Assembly: GCA_034620365.1 (NCBI GenBank) | Contig: JAQGEQ010000232.1 | Location: forward strand, 496,001 to 560,000 | DNA length: 64,000 bases | Reading direction: 5' to 3' | From: Pegea sp. RAD2-039 | Lineage: Eukaryota; Chordata; Thaliacea; Salpida; Salpidae | In this document: positions 22,301 through 35,100 of the stretch, piece after piece | How positions within the stretch are numbered: the stretch's first letter is position 1 | Layout: each line of letters opens with the position of its first letter | Notes under the pieces: model-generated | What the model saw: only the letters and a program-made list of their open reading frames with translations | Told to the model about the DNA's origin: nothing | Databases searched by the model: none | Position numbers and translations under genes: made by a program

Positions 22301-25300
22301 AAGCTATAAAATTTTCCTTTTATTTCAACACTTGACAAGAATTACGTTTAACTTTAAAAGAAATTTTTTTTCAGTTTCTTTATAAACTATGAAATTTGGA
22401 TTTATTTAGTTTACTATTAGTCATTAGAAAAATCACAAGTTGTCAGGCATAAAGATAATAATCAGTAAAAAACTATTTCGCCGGTAGACTTTTTATACTT
22501 TGTGAAATATCATAACTTGATTACAAACCGATAATCATAGGATTTACACTTTACTTGCTAGGTGAAATATATTTGCAGTTAGAACATGTAAATGCATCTA
22601 ACTAACAACTAAATTGGTGAGAAAATTTCTTCTATCTACACGCATACTAATCTTGATTACCAGATATTGAAAATCCATCTAGATCTGCTGATAATATGAC
22701 AAGTGGTATGTATTTACGACAAATCGTAAATTACTGTCACTATGATCACGGCATGAATAGGTGTGAAAATAAGCTTGAGCTATTTTGAATATTTTGGTAA
22801 ATAAAAATATTTCAAATAGTTTCTTGTTTTGAAAATTTATCTTTACTAATTGTACCTTTTTATTTAAGTATTTTTGAAAACTTTTCAAAATATCAATTTG
22901 TATTTTTGTAAAGTATCTTATTTTATAACAATAATCTTTTTATTTCATCTAATTAGTTTCAACTCATTGATATTTTTTTAACCCGATTTTTTTTGCTTCT
23001 TAAAAATTCTCTTTTTATATTATGATTTTTTAGCTTTTTCAAAAGTCATTATCGGTTCTAAAGAAGTAAAAACTAACTTTAGATCATTAATTTTGATAAA
23101 AATACAAAAAGAAACTTGGTTCTAAGAAGTAATAATGTCATTTTCACTTAGCTTTAAAACTGTTTTCACATCTTTAATGAATAATAAAAATTCTTTAAAA
23201 ATATTTTCAAATTGATGTACTTTCACTTGTAAGTGTTTGCAATATTTTCAATAAACCTTCTGAATTATCAATACAATTAATTGTTAAATTTTTAATATTT
23301 TGAATGTGAAATAAGAAAAATAAGTTTTTGAAGTTATTCAAAAATAGAAGAAAAATATTCGAAATTTAAAAAAGATGGTATAAATGTCCAATTTGTAATT
23401 GAAAAACTTTGAAGTTTACTGTTATTACATCTGGTGTCTTGTAAAATTTAAGCAGGTGCAATCTTTTATTTATTACTCTTCTCTTTTATCAAATTTATTT
23501 TCTTGAACAAAATTAATAGAGTATTAAAAACATCAAAACCTATTTTTACTTTTGAAAGGTTTTATTTAAGAACTAACATTTTATTTCATAAGAAATTGAT
23601 CAAGTTTAATTTTCATATTTTCAAGGGTATTAATTTAAGCACCAATCTTTAAAATAAAACGCTTTTATAACTTTTTTAGCAGATTACTTTGTTTGTATAA
23701 CATGAAAAGAAAATTGGTTACAGAGATCTTGTTTAGTAAAAGTAAATTAAACTATCAACATTACTTTATTTGGTTAGTGGTCATTACTTGTTACACTAAA
23801 AAGCCAAATTTAAAGTCACAAAAACAGTTTTCTAAACTCTTTAAAGTTAGCTAACGAGGTTATGATGGGTTAGTAATATAACACATGTTGAAAATACAAA
23901 GTAGAGACAGACTTCAAATAGTAGAAAAGTATTTTTTGTGTGACTAACTGTTCATTTTACAAATTGTTAATGAGATAAAAGATAGTTTTTCAGAAAATTG
24001 TAAATTTTTAAACGCAATAATTCAAAAGTTTAGATTTAGTTTTATTTTATGACTTAAGTAAATTTTTTTGATAATAATATTGCTAATACCATTTATCAAT
24101 TCTTAATAGTTAGAAAAATGACAAAACAATGATTATATATCTATTAATGACTTCAAGTGTTTGATTAATTTAAGTTCTACTTAATGAATAATATAAGTAT
24201 AAATAATATTTTTTTGCATCTAATGAAACCTAGATTTTAATAATATAAAAAGTTTAAAGATATGAGTATAACAGTTATATTGGATGTATTAAAATAACAA
24301 TTTTTAGTTGACTTTTCTATATTCAAAAATTGCCTTTTAAAATGTTTTGCTTTTGTCATAGTTTAACAGGTCAAGTTTTATTTCTTCAACATTACATTAT
24401 CTTTCTATTGTTTGATTTATTGCTTTAGTTGTTTGTGTAAAACTATTTTTATTATTTAATAAATCAAACTAACTTTGACACTCAAATTTTATTTGTTTTT
24501 TAAATTGATATATAAATTATCTATCAATAATTTTCCATAATATTTTCTCTATTTACCTAAAATTGTTATAATATTTAATCAAATCGTATAATGTTTTTCA
24601 TTAATGCTGAGTTAAAAATGTAAACGATTTCTTGAGCTTAAATAAAGTATACTAACTGAGAATATACTTTAAAGTAAATGCATCTAAACAAAGTATTTAA
24701 AAAAGTAAGAATTTTAATTCAAAACAAGAAGTATGTTAGATTTTAGGAAAGCTTTATAAATGTAGATTTAATCTTGCCCTAGAATTCAGTATAGGCAAAG
24801 AAATTTTTGTTAAAAACTGCTATAAAAGCTTATCACCTAGCTAATCTTAAGTAGATATCGGTATTGTCATGAGCGTTTACTCATAAGAAACCTGGCCAAG
24901 CTCAGTTGCTAGATACAATGGAAAACATAAAAAAAGATTTAGAAATACTACCTATAAGGTGTTAGTGAGAAACTATTGAAATGGTCTAATTTTTAGTCAA
25001 TAGATTAGCCAACTTATCTTGTTTGTACTAAACACATTTTTCTTTACTTATTTTGAAATTTTTTTGAAGAAAACTTACTCCAATTAGCTAGAGAAACTGG
25101 AAATTTTAAGAAGGTTTGTAAGTTTTATTTTGATGATAAGATTTAGTAAAATTATATAATTGCAACTTGAAACACTGCAGAATTTGATATTTAATTTTGA
25201 AAAAAATATTAGATTGATTTATGAAAACATAATTTCTTTAACAATTTTAGATTCATTGGTTTAAGTTGATCGAATGTAAAATTGATTTTACAGATATAGA

Positions 25301-28300
25301 TCAATACTTAGCTAATCAGCGCATCAAATATTTTCTACAAAGTAAAAATTTATCGTTAACAGCTTCTATTTTGTGGTAGTTTAGTTCAAATTCTCAAAAC
25401 TAATCTTATATTTATCACTTATTCTTCAAACACTTTATACACCTGAAAAACAGAACATAAGGTCTTATAGACTACCACAAAAAATATGTCTCAATAGAAG
25501 TCATTGATTTTACTTCAAAATGCTTTAGAGTTAAACAGCTTTTTATTTGATGCAAAACATCTTTATTAATGATTGTATTTTAATGGCGTTGATGTGACAA
25601 AAAAACCTTTTAATGTACTTATTAGTCTTTTTCAAACAGTTTTATGATAACTTTTTTGAATCATTTAAAGTATTTTTAGAAAAACTTATTAAGATGTTAA
25701 TAACTTTAATGTTTATTTCTATTATTTTGTTTATAAAAGTTTTAAAATTATATTTTTTCAATTCATTTGTGGTTTTTAAATTGTTGTTTTTATCTAATTT
25801 CTGTTTGACGTTTAAGAAGTTAAATTTAAGATTATACTTTTGTGAGTTAAAAATTAAATAACTTTTAACATGAGATTGATTTATTCAAATTTAGGAAACT
25901 TTAGTTTTGTTTTTATAAACCAAAAAATAACAGAAAGTAAAATTAGAAAATTCATGTTTTCTTGAATCTAAACAAATATTGAAAATTATTACATTAGGAG
26001 TATTAAAAAAGAATTGTGAATTAACATCAAAGCTAAATAACTGAATCAAATTTCGAATGAGTTGAAAACTAATACTGAAGTAAAGAGTCATTAAGCATCA
26101 AAATGTTTTCGAGTTTGCGGAGATTAAACAGAAGAAACCTTTGATAGAAACAATTAATGAATAGAGTACTTAATTTAGGGAACTCCCAAAATTTTTGTTT
26201 ATAGTGATAAGTACTTTCTGGTTTACGAAAACTATCAGACTGAAATCGGAGCTCTCAATCTCAAACTGTTTATAACTGAGCATACCATGATCCACTTAAA
26301 GAAGATGAAACACTCTAGATGACCGCAGAAGTTGAAGTAAAAACATTAACAGAGTATTGACTTAAAGTTACAATTTTTAAAAAGCTTTAGATTAAGTTTT
26401 GTAGATTTTTTTGCTTTAGAACAATTTCAATCTAAATAGAATTAGTATTCTTACTCATAAAATTAAAATTATATCAAAAGCATATTTACTTTTAGTATGT
26501 GTAAAGCTTAATAACAAAATCTTGTAGTTTAAGGTTGAACATTGAATAAAATGTTTCGTTAGAACCTTTTAAAAATCTTATCAAGCCTCAAATATCAACA
26601 AAAGTATTTGCTTAAAGGCTTAATTGAATTTATTTTCCATAAAGAAATTTTATATGTAAAAAGCTATATTTTTACATTTATTACAACCAATTACCAGCCG
26701 TTTTTTTACAACTTTATTAGTTAGGTTACTATTTCTTCATTTAGATGGTTATTTCTTCTTAGTAAAAATTTAAAAATATTTTTACAAGTATGGAATATAA
26801 GATGATAACTTAAAAAACCAAACCAATTTTCTTACCTTAATAAGATTCAGTTTAGTATTTTTTATCTTATGTTTTTTTATTGACTGTCTTTATCTTAAAG
26901 CTAATAACAAAAATTTTACCACTAATAAGCCAAATTTGTATTTATCTGATAAATCTTGAATTTTTGCAACAAATAACATTTGTTGTGTTTTTTTTTCAGA
27001 TACATTTTATTAGCATGATATTTGATATGCAATAATATTATTTGAAAAGAATAATAATTGATATTATGTAAATATTCAATCAATAAAAATAATATCTGAA
27101 GCTTGATTATCCCGTGCTAAAACTTAAGTAGTTTTCAGGTTACAATTTTTTATTTATAAATTTAATATCTTAATAATTAATTAATTTTATTGGATAGTTT
27201 AAGCAACTAATTCAGCAGTTTTTCAAATATGGGAAGTAAATACTTGTTTTTCTTCAAACTATCAAAGTATTTGATATAAGCGTATATTCATGAGATTATA
27301 ACAATCAACGTTGTTTTAATGATTTTTATGTTACAAATAAGTGCTTTAAATGTTCTCCATTTTAATATAAAGATTAATTTCAAAAATAAAACTTCCATTT
27401 TAATAAACTAATCAATATATATAATCAGCAAAAACATCAGTGATATTGAAATAGATTAATTTTTTAATTATGTATTGATATTGATGATAGTGAGTTTTTT
27501 CGAAATGTGTTTATGTCTTTTACAGAGTTTCAAATTCAAAAATTAAGAAAATCAGTTTTAATTGTTTTAAAGCACTATAACTAAACAGTGCCAAAAATTG
27601 ATCGATTTATCTAATCTGTTTTTTAAATAAGATTAAAACAGTTATTTTAAATCTTATTAAACAGTTCGCACTTACAGATCTATTAAAAAAATATTTATAT
27701 AGTTTAGAAAAGCTCTAGAATGTTAAAAACCTTTAGATAAATGTTGAGAATAAAGTGAGTTTTTACTTGTTCTGTATTTTCAAAAATGAATAGAGTTTCC
27801 ATAGATTAAAATGCAACCAAGAAAATTGTAATTTTGTAAACAAATTAGTTGATACTTGTGTATACACTTAAATTTTAAAGTAATTAGTAATGAAAAAAAT
27901 TGATATAACTTTACAACTTTTAAAGTATTCTAAATATAAATATTAGGCTATAATTCACAATTTTTTTTGTGGTTATTTAATGGTATTCAGTTAAATTATC
28001 AGTTGTAAATTTTAAGTATTGCCAGTGCATTATTGGTATAAACTTTCATAATTAGCTCTTGTCTAAAAATCCAGAACTACTTTAAATTTAAGATTTTAAA
28101 CCTTTTTTCTATCACATACTTTTGGTTTTTTTAAAATAGATCTTCTGGTTATAATTTCATTCATTATTCTTAAAAATTGATTGAGAATATAATAAAACAA
28201 CAATAAAATATTTGTAAGCCCTTTAAAAGACATTATTCTTATGTAGCTCATATAAAAGCCTATAAAATCTATTTTGTTTCAACAACTGATAAGTTACGTA

Positions 28301-31300
28301 CAGCATGTTAAAAGGCCCTTTTGTTTTGCAGTATGCATATTTTTTACAAAAACTTTTAAAACATATTTTATAGAGAATTTTGCGGTTAGACTTTATTCAA
28401 ACATAAAAGTCAATCCAATTAAAGTTCTATGGCTTCTACATAACCTTCAGCTTGCTGACAATTGCATTAAAAGCGCTTATATCCCAACTAATAGGTTGTA
28501 TCTCTGAATTTAATTTGATATATTACATAAAAATAAGATTTGTTACATTGCTGGACACTAATCTGGCATTTATTGCGTTAAAATGTTCGTTTGAGTAATT
28601 TTTATATTAAAAAATAATTTCTTCTATTTGGTTAACGTTTTTTAAGGAGTTTCAACTTGAAACATTAGATGCATTAGATTAAAACCGTGGAAAAAGGAAC
28701 TTTCCAAAATCTACAGGAAACCAATACTTTTAACATAGAAATGACTATAGCTTTTGTTCTAAGAAGCAAAAAATCTTGTAAGTTAGCAAATATCCATAGA
28801 TGTTGTAATGTATGATGAATAAAAAGTAAATTTTCTTAAAGTTACACTTGAAATATTGTCAGCTAACAATTATAAATGATAAAATAACTAGCCAAATATA
28901 CCTAAAGGTCGCTTTAAAGCAAACAGCTTAAACATCTTTTGTTTGGTAGTTACATTTTTATACTTTGGCATATTTTTGGCTTTTGTATTGATTATGTTTC
29001 CACTGTTAAATCACTTAAAAGAACAAGGCTCCACAGAATTCTTAATTACATTTTTTCTTTTATGTTTAAACTTGACTGCTTGATTTACTTAACAAAACGT
29101 AAGAACCACGCAAAAACGTGCTATACAATTTTTACAATTTATTATGTTTAAACATTGAAGCTATTAAAGGATAATATTACGCCTAGTATTAGGCAAAGTG
29201 ATTTTAATCCTATCTCTACTTTATTACCTATATTTTCTATTTGAGTAGTTTTTATTAATTGTGTATGTAAATTTTAATTTGAGTTTTATGAGATAATATT
29301 CGTTTTTTTATATGTTAGTAAAATTAATAAGCAGAGAATTATTCAAATTATATATTTTATCATATTTTCATTAATCATTCTAAGATTTTTTAAGAGCTTT
29401 TTAAACAGAAAACTTATCTTTCAAATATTTAAAATCATCTTTTTAAAATCTTTTTCTGTCAAAGAAATCAATAAATGTTTTATTTTTTATTGTAAAATGT
29501 AACTATATCATCTTTTATAAAATTAAAATTAATAGCATTTTAAATCCAAATTTTATTTTCTTCAACAGTTTCTATATTTTACGAATATAAAAATCACTAA
29601 CCAAAAACTTATTCAACTAAAAATTAACAGTTTTGATATTTACAAAACCATAAGAGTTTATATTTCAATAGCTTGTGATTGATAGTTACAAATAGTAACA
29701 GAGGGTTAAGTTTGTCTGGTTACTAGGCGTTTAACAGAATAATATTTGCTACATTAAACACTCTCTTAAAAGGCTTTTATCACCTTACAAGTAAGATGTA
29801 ATTCTTTTGTGACTTTAAAAACAAATAATTTAAACAAATTCCATACATTTTATTCACAAAAAATATATGATTAATAAAAGTTTATTTTTATTCGTGGTAA
29901 TAATTTGTCTTTGAATTGGTTTGCAATAAGTTGTTTGCTAATTTAATTGGTTCAATATTTTTAGAATTTATTTTTGTAAGTTAAAACAATCATTTTGGTT
30001 TGAACCAATAAGTTGTTTTTGATGATAAGTGTTGCTTTAAAATGAAATTCTTTTAGTTTCAAAATAAAAGGTCTAAAATGAAATTCTTTTACTTTCCTAT
30101 TACAGCCTCAGAATTTTTTTAAACAGCTTGACTCCAAAGTACTCAAGACTCTACTAAGACCTTAGCTTCCAAATAACTCTGCTAGCTAAGTTTTAGATTC
30201 TCAATTTAATTAGTGTAAGATTCATTAGTAACTTTAGAATTTATTTTTTTGTTTTAATATTAGTTGATGAGTCTTACAAGTCAAGATGTTAACAAATTCT
30301 AACTTTTTTTAACCTAATTTTTATTTTTATGAAAAATTATGATAATTGACGTAGGAATACAAGCAAAGAAGTGGTTTTATCTGAGAAAATTACTTAATTA
30401 TTCCTAGTTATGTTTATTGTCACCACAGAAGTTATCCTGGATGCAAAGGTTCACCGCTGGGTGGAGTTATAGAGTAGAATGTTGGTGCCACCAATCAATT
30501 GCAAAGTAGTACAAGCAATCATCAACGTATAAGATGATATCACTGTTTGAACTAAAGGTTCGATAGTATTTTCTCAAATACCTGTTCATGTCTCTACGAA
30601 AACAAAAATACAATAGAAGAAATTACAATAGCAAGCGACAGCTACAGTATTTTCTGCATGGATACATACAAAATAGTGTATGTCAACTTAAAACAGGATA
30701 GTCGTTTGGAGAATTATCCAATTAAGTTGTTGAAATCTCACATGTATACGACAGGGCTTTTGAAAAAAAAAACTTTTCTTTCTTATTATTCTTTTAAAAT
30801 TTTATCTTAAAGGTTTGATATCCTAACCAAAATTCCATATTTATCGCTAAAATTAATCAACAGATTAACTTAGAAATCAGTCAGACAGTCAGTGGTTATA
30901 TTATGATAACGTTTTTAGTTTTACTTCTGATATCTTTTATTTGAAGATTAGACCTTAACTGACCTCTCGTATCCGCCGCCAAAACAATAGAATCCAAGTC
31001 CTTAGGATTTTGTGCTTTCTTGAAATGGTGAACACAACTCTAATTTAATTATATCGTTCAAAATTACAGAAAAAATTGAAAAAAGGGAAATATTAAACAT
31101 TATAAAAGCATGACATGCAAAAAGAAATGTCATAAGTATGAACGATAATATAAAGAAAAGGGAAGATAATTAGATTATTAAATGATTGTTTCGTTTATCA
31201 AATTTCTTTGTTCCTTCCGAGTTATTTAAAAAGTAGTTGCCCGGCTAAGGAGGCACAACTTTCGGCAGATAATGTTCAAACAACCCGATACCAGTTGATC

Positions 31301-31560
31301 CTTTACTGTAGAAGAGGAAAAAGGAAAAAAGAAAAACGTTTTTAGGTTGTGATATAAAAGCTAAGATGATTGTGTAAAAGTCAAATACTTCAGCGTTTTG
31401 AAGACTACGAATTCTATCATTAGTTCTGTAAACGTGTAGACAATTTTTATGTGTTGTTTCTTAACCAATTTTGTTTTCAACAGCTTATATTAAGTACTAG
31501 TTTAACTGCGCATTTGATCTACCAGAAAATAGTAGAATTTGTAAAGATTTATCATTTAAC
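13373..31560. other. Gene-poor AT-rich region
   Basis: About 18 kb without a gene I can support. Open frames here are short, AT-driven and lack splice context. Patches with somewhat higher GC content (about 15.6-16.7, 20.3-22.1 and 30.4-31.3 kb) look like decayed insertions, but I could not name the element. A reverse-strand frame near 30500-30545 reads ILYVDDCL, which recalls a reverse-transcriptase YVDD box; nothing around it confirms this. Confidence 0.5.
30038..30091 (+). repeat. Short 36-bp-period tandem duplication
   Basis: TAAAATGAAATTCTTTTA occurs at 30038 and again at 30074. Two copies only, no coding meaning seen. Confidence 0.8.
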
Positions 31561-31841
31561 GCGAAGTATAAAAAATGTAAGTACAATTTAATTTTTATAA
31601 CTCAATAACTTCAATTTTCTTCTTGTCTTTCAAAACCTGGGACTTTTTATTAAAACGAATTTTATATGATGAAATAATGAAAGAAGTCTGAGGCGGTTAT
31701 ACTACAGATAGTATTATCAACGCTGGTTTTGACTCTTGCAACATTTTATTTATTAAATCTAATTTAATTTCTCGATAAATAAAAGCAACTTTGTTCAAAA
31801 TCCATTTTAGTTACTTCAAAGTTCTAGAAACTTATTTGATC

Positions 31842-31889
31842 TTTTATCGAGCTGGGAATAATCCTACCGAGGCACATCAACTTTTGTAG
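31842..31889 (+). mobile_element. Possible mariner transposase N-terminal fragment
   Basis: One frame reads FYRAGNNPTEAHQLL and then stops. This resembles the N-terminal helix-turn-helix of mariner transposases (pattern YxxGxxxxEAHRxL). Downstream frames are broken by stops and I could not follow the rest of the domain, so this may be chance. Confidence 0.22.
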
Positions 31890-32179
31890 ATCTCACCATA
31901 AGCACCAGTCAGTTTAATCCATGAAACAAATGATAGAGTTCTCCATGTAATTTTGTGGGGTCTACATTTATCACAAGTGAAGCTTTAATTGCTTGGAAAC
32001 AAGTCTTGATTTGGGTCTATCCTTCCAAAGGTGGACGCTAATTAGTAATTTGCAACATTTTTGGGATTTTCGACTTTTCAATAGCTGTTAAGAAATACCG
32101 CAAACGTCCCTAACCACTGTTGTATACTTCATCAATATTAAACTTAAATATTGTGTTGTTACAGATACAGCTTGGACAG

Positions 32180-35100
32180 ATGCAGTATTTAAATCAGTTG
32201 GTTGTTTTACTTCTGTGCTTTGCAACTTCAACGTATCAGGTATGTTTTACCTTATGAGTTACTGAGATACATATTTTATTTATCAGATTTAATTTATTAG
32301 TTTTGTGTTGAAAACTGTGCAGACGATTTTTGTAAGTTTTAAAATGAATTTTTAGGATAAGATTTAAATGAATTGGGAATAATCTTGAGATTTAATTATT
32401 GTAAAATAGTAGAAAAGGTTTATAAGTTTAATTCGGGTTTCTTGTATTCAACAATACTGTCAAAGGTTTTGTGAAAGATTACATCCAATAAAAATTAAAT
32501 ATTATTTCTAAAGAAAATTTATTGTGACAAAGTTTAAATCGATTCTAAACTTTTGTTTGAAAGACTTTATTATTTAAATGAATATAAAAAATTACTGATT
32601 TTAATCTATTAAAAGAATTAAATCCGATTTAATGTCGGCCAGATTCGATATAAGCCATATTTTCCGCGTTGAATTCCAATTTTTTGTGCTATGTACTTAC
32701 GTTGGGTAGAGCAACTATTACAGTGGTCAAAATATCTTATGATGCGTGAAAACTCAAATTAAATTGCTGGCTAAAGGTCGCGAGGTCTTTTTGTTCTCTT
32801 CTCTTGAAAGCATCCTTCCTATTTTCATTACGCTTTTCTATACTGGCCTTCCTAGTACTTTCAAAGGTTCTTTGATCACAAAAAATGACGTCAAGAATTA
32901 ATATCAAAAATTTTCTCACTACAATTTCATGATTACTTGTTTTTAGACAATTTTGTCTTCACTAATAACCTCATTACATACAACTTGTTATATGTCTTTT
33001 GTTAAGCCGAATACCTTAACTAAAGGGAATTATGTCTATGTAACAAACTTTTCATGTTATGTAACAAACATTATCTCTTATTGTAGGAACTTAGACGGTT
33101 TATACCACTATTTTTCTGCGAAAAACCGACACCCAGAACCTTAGTGAATCATTAAAGAACAAATTAAAGCTATTAAATTCAATTTAGACAACTTTACTAT
33201 TATGTGAAAATAAAAATTCTAGTTTTATAACTTTTAGTGACGTCTTTAGCATCTTCATTGTCTATTATAAGAACTTTTCACATCAAATTAATGAGTATTT
33301 TCTCAGAAATCCAGAATTTTTCAAAAATATTCCCATATCATTTACTAAAAAGATCAAATTTTTACCTTTATTAGAAAAATAGTTTGGTACCCTCATTATA
33401 ATCTTGTAATGATGAAAGATATGTTGGTAAGAAATACGTCATTACTACAAATATAATCACACAATAGAGTTAAACGAGAACATGCTAATCAAAGTTACAG
33501 AAGATATTTGTTATTGTGGTTTACATAACTTCATAGGCTCCTTCTATCTTTACTTGTCAAAAAGAGGTGTTTAACGACCTTTTAATTTATCAGATTAGAA
33601 AATTGTGTTATCAATTATCACATTTGTTGGAGACACTAAAATGCCTTTAGGATTATTTAAAGTAGTTATTTATAATAAAAGTCAAACAGTTTACTTAAAA
33701 TAATTATGGCATAGTTAGCTGATTACCACAACCAAATCTATATGATGTGAATAATAGAAAAAATTATATATTTGCAACAAAAATATTTGCTATGAAGCTG
33801 AATTTATTAAGCAAAAAATATTTGAATCAATTTCATACGCTAATAAGGATTATAATATTTACTAAGTATCGTAATAATTAAATTTTACACCTAGATTTAT
33901 TTACTTTTAGTTGAAAGGGCAGTTTTACCGATTTTTACCGATTAAAATTATATACAAGAAGTGGCTTGTTTGATAAATTTTTAAGTTATTTTAAGTTTTG
34001 AAGAACTTTTAATTCTTGAAAAGCATAAAATTTCAGTAATGGTTTTTTTATTTCACATTTCTTTTTTAAAACTTATAAATTTACAATATATTATTTGAAA
34101 CATCAAAATAACATTAAACTATTAAAATCAAATCAAAATAAATAATTTTTTTAAAATAAAAAATCTTTAAATTAAAAATTTTAGTTTTGTTCGAAATTAT
34201 TTTCTTTTTATGTTTGATATTCGTCATTCACAAAAACAGGAATTTTACAACTGGGAGTTATGAGATATCTTATTGTCTGCTGCTTGTGTTGATTGATGTA
34301 ACCTCTTTTTTATACAATATAAATTAAATTTCTATTTAGGTACAAAAATCATTTCAATGTATCACTTACAACAATTGATATTCAAGTGAAATAATAAACT
34401 TTTCAAAGAATTTGAAAACTATTAAATGCAAAAATATATACAAAAGCAAAACGGAAAGATTCCATTCAAATAATCGATAATTAAGTTAAGAATTACTCTG
34501 AGAACAACTTAAAAAATACTTAAAGAGAGACAGACGTTTTTTTAGTTTACAAATTTTTGAACTTTAATTTCTACTAATTTAAAAAAGCGATGTCCACAAT
34601 GAGTAAGACTTCATCATTACTTCATCTCTTTGTGAGTCATTAGATTGTATGATCTTCAAAACAATAGTAAAAAGATTCAGATAAACTCTTAAAATAATAA
34701 AAGATGTAAAAGTGGCAAGATCGTTTTGATTAGATGATTTTATTTTACAGCAATCACGTGAAGACTCCAGATTACAAAGAAGAGACATTGGAGTACATGA
34801 TATTGAAAACGAACGAAGATGCTCCTTATATCACTACCATTTGGGTGGATATGTAAGATACAACAAGAAATCAGGAGTCCATGTGAATACTGAAGATGAG
34901 AGAAGTAAGTTTCACTGAAATGTCACCTGAATACGCAAATAACACAAAAAGTTTCTGTGTAAACATGATGAATTCTCATCACATCCAAAAGTAATATTAG
35001 CACAAATAAAGCAAGAAGAAGATTCACTTTAAATTGATTGATGGATAGAACGCTTTTTTGTCGGCGTTAGGTCATCTTTTTGTTTTGTGAGATTACCAGC

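Noticed and set aside
25613-25861. 82-codon plus-strand frame rich in Phe, Leu and Lys
   Set aside because: Looks hydrophobic only because of T-rich DNA; no positional or family support.
28274-28507. 77-codon frame downstream of a TATAAAAG string
   Set aside because: The TATA-like string is expected often in such AT-rich DNA, and the frame has no signal peptide, domain or poly(A) context.
32737-32919. 60-codon minus-strand frame in FGF intron 1
   Set aside because: Charged and Arg-rich but without a recognisable domain. It probably belongs to a decayed insertion within the intron.
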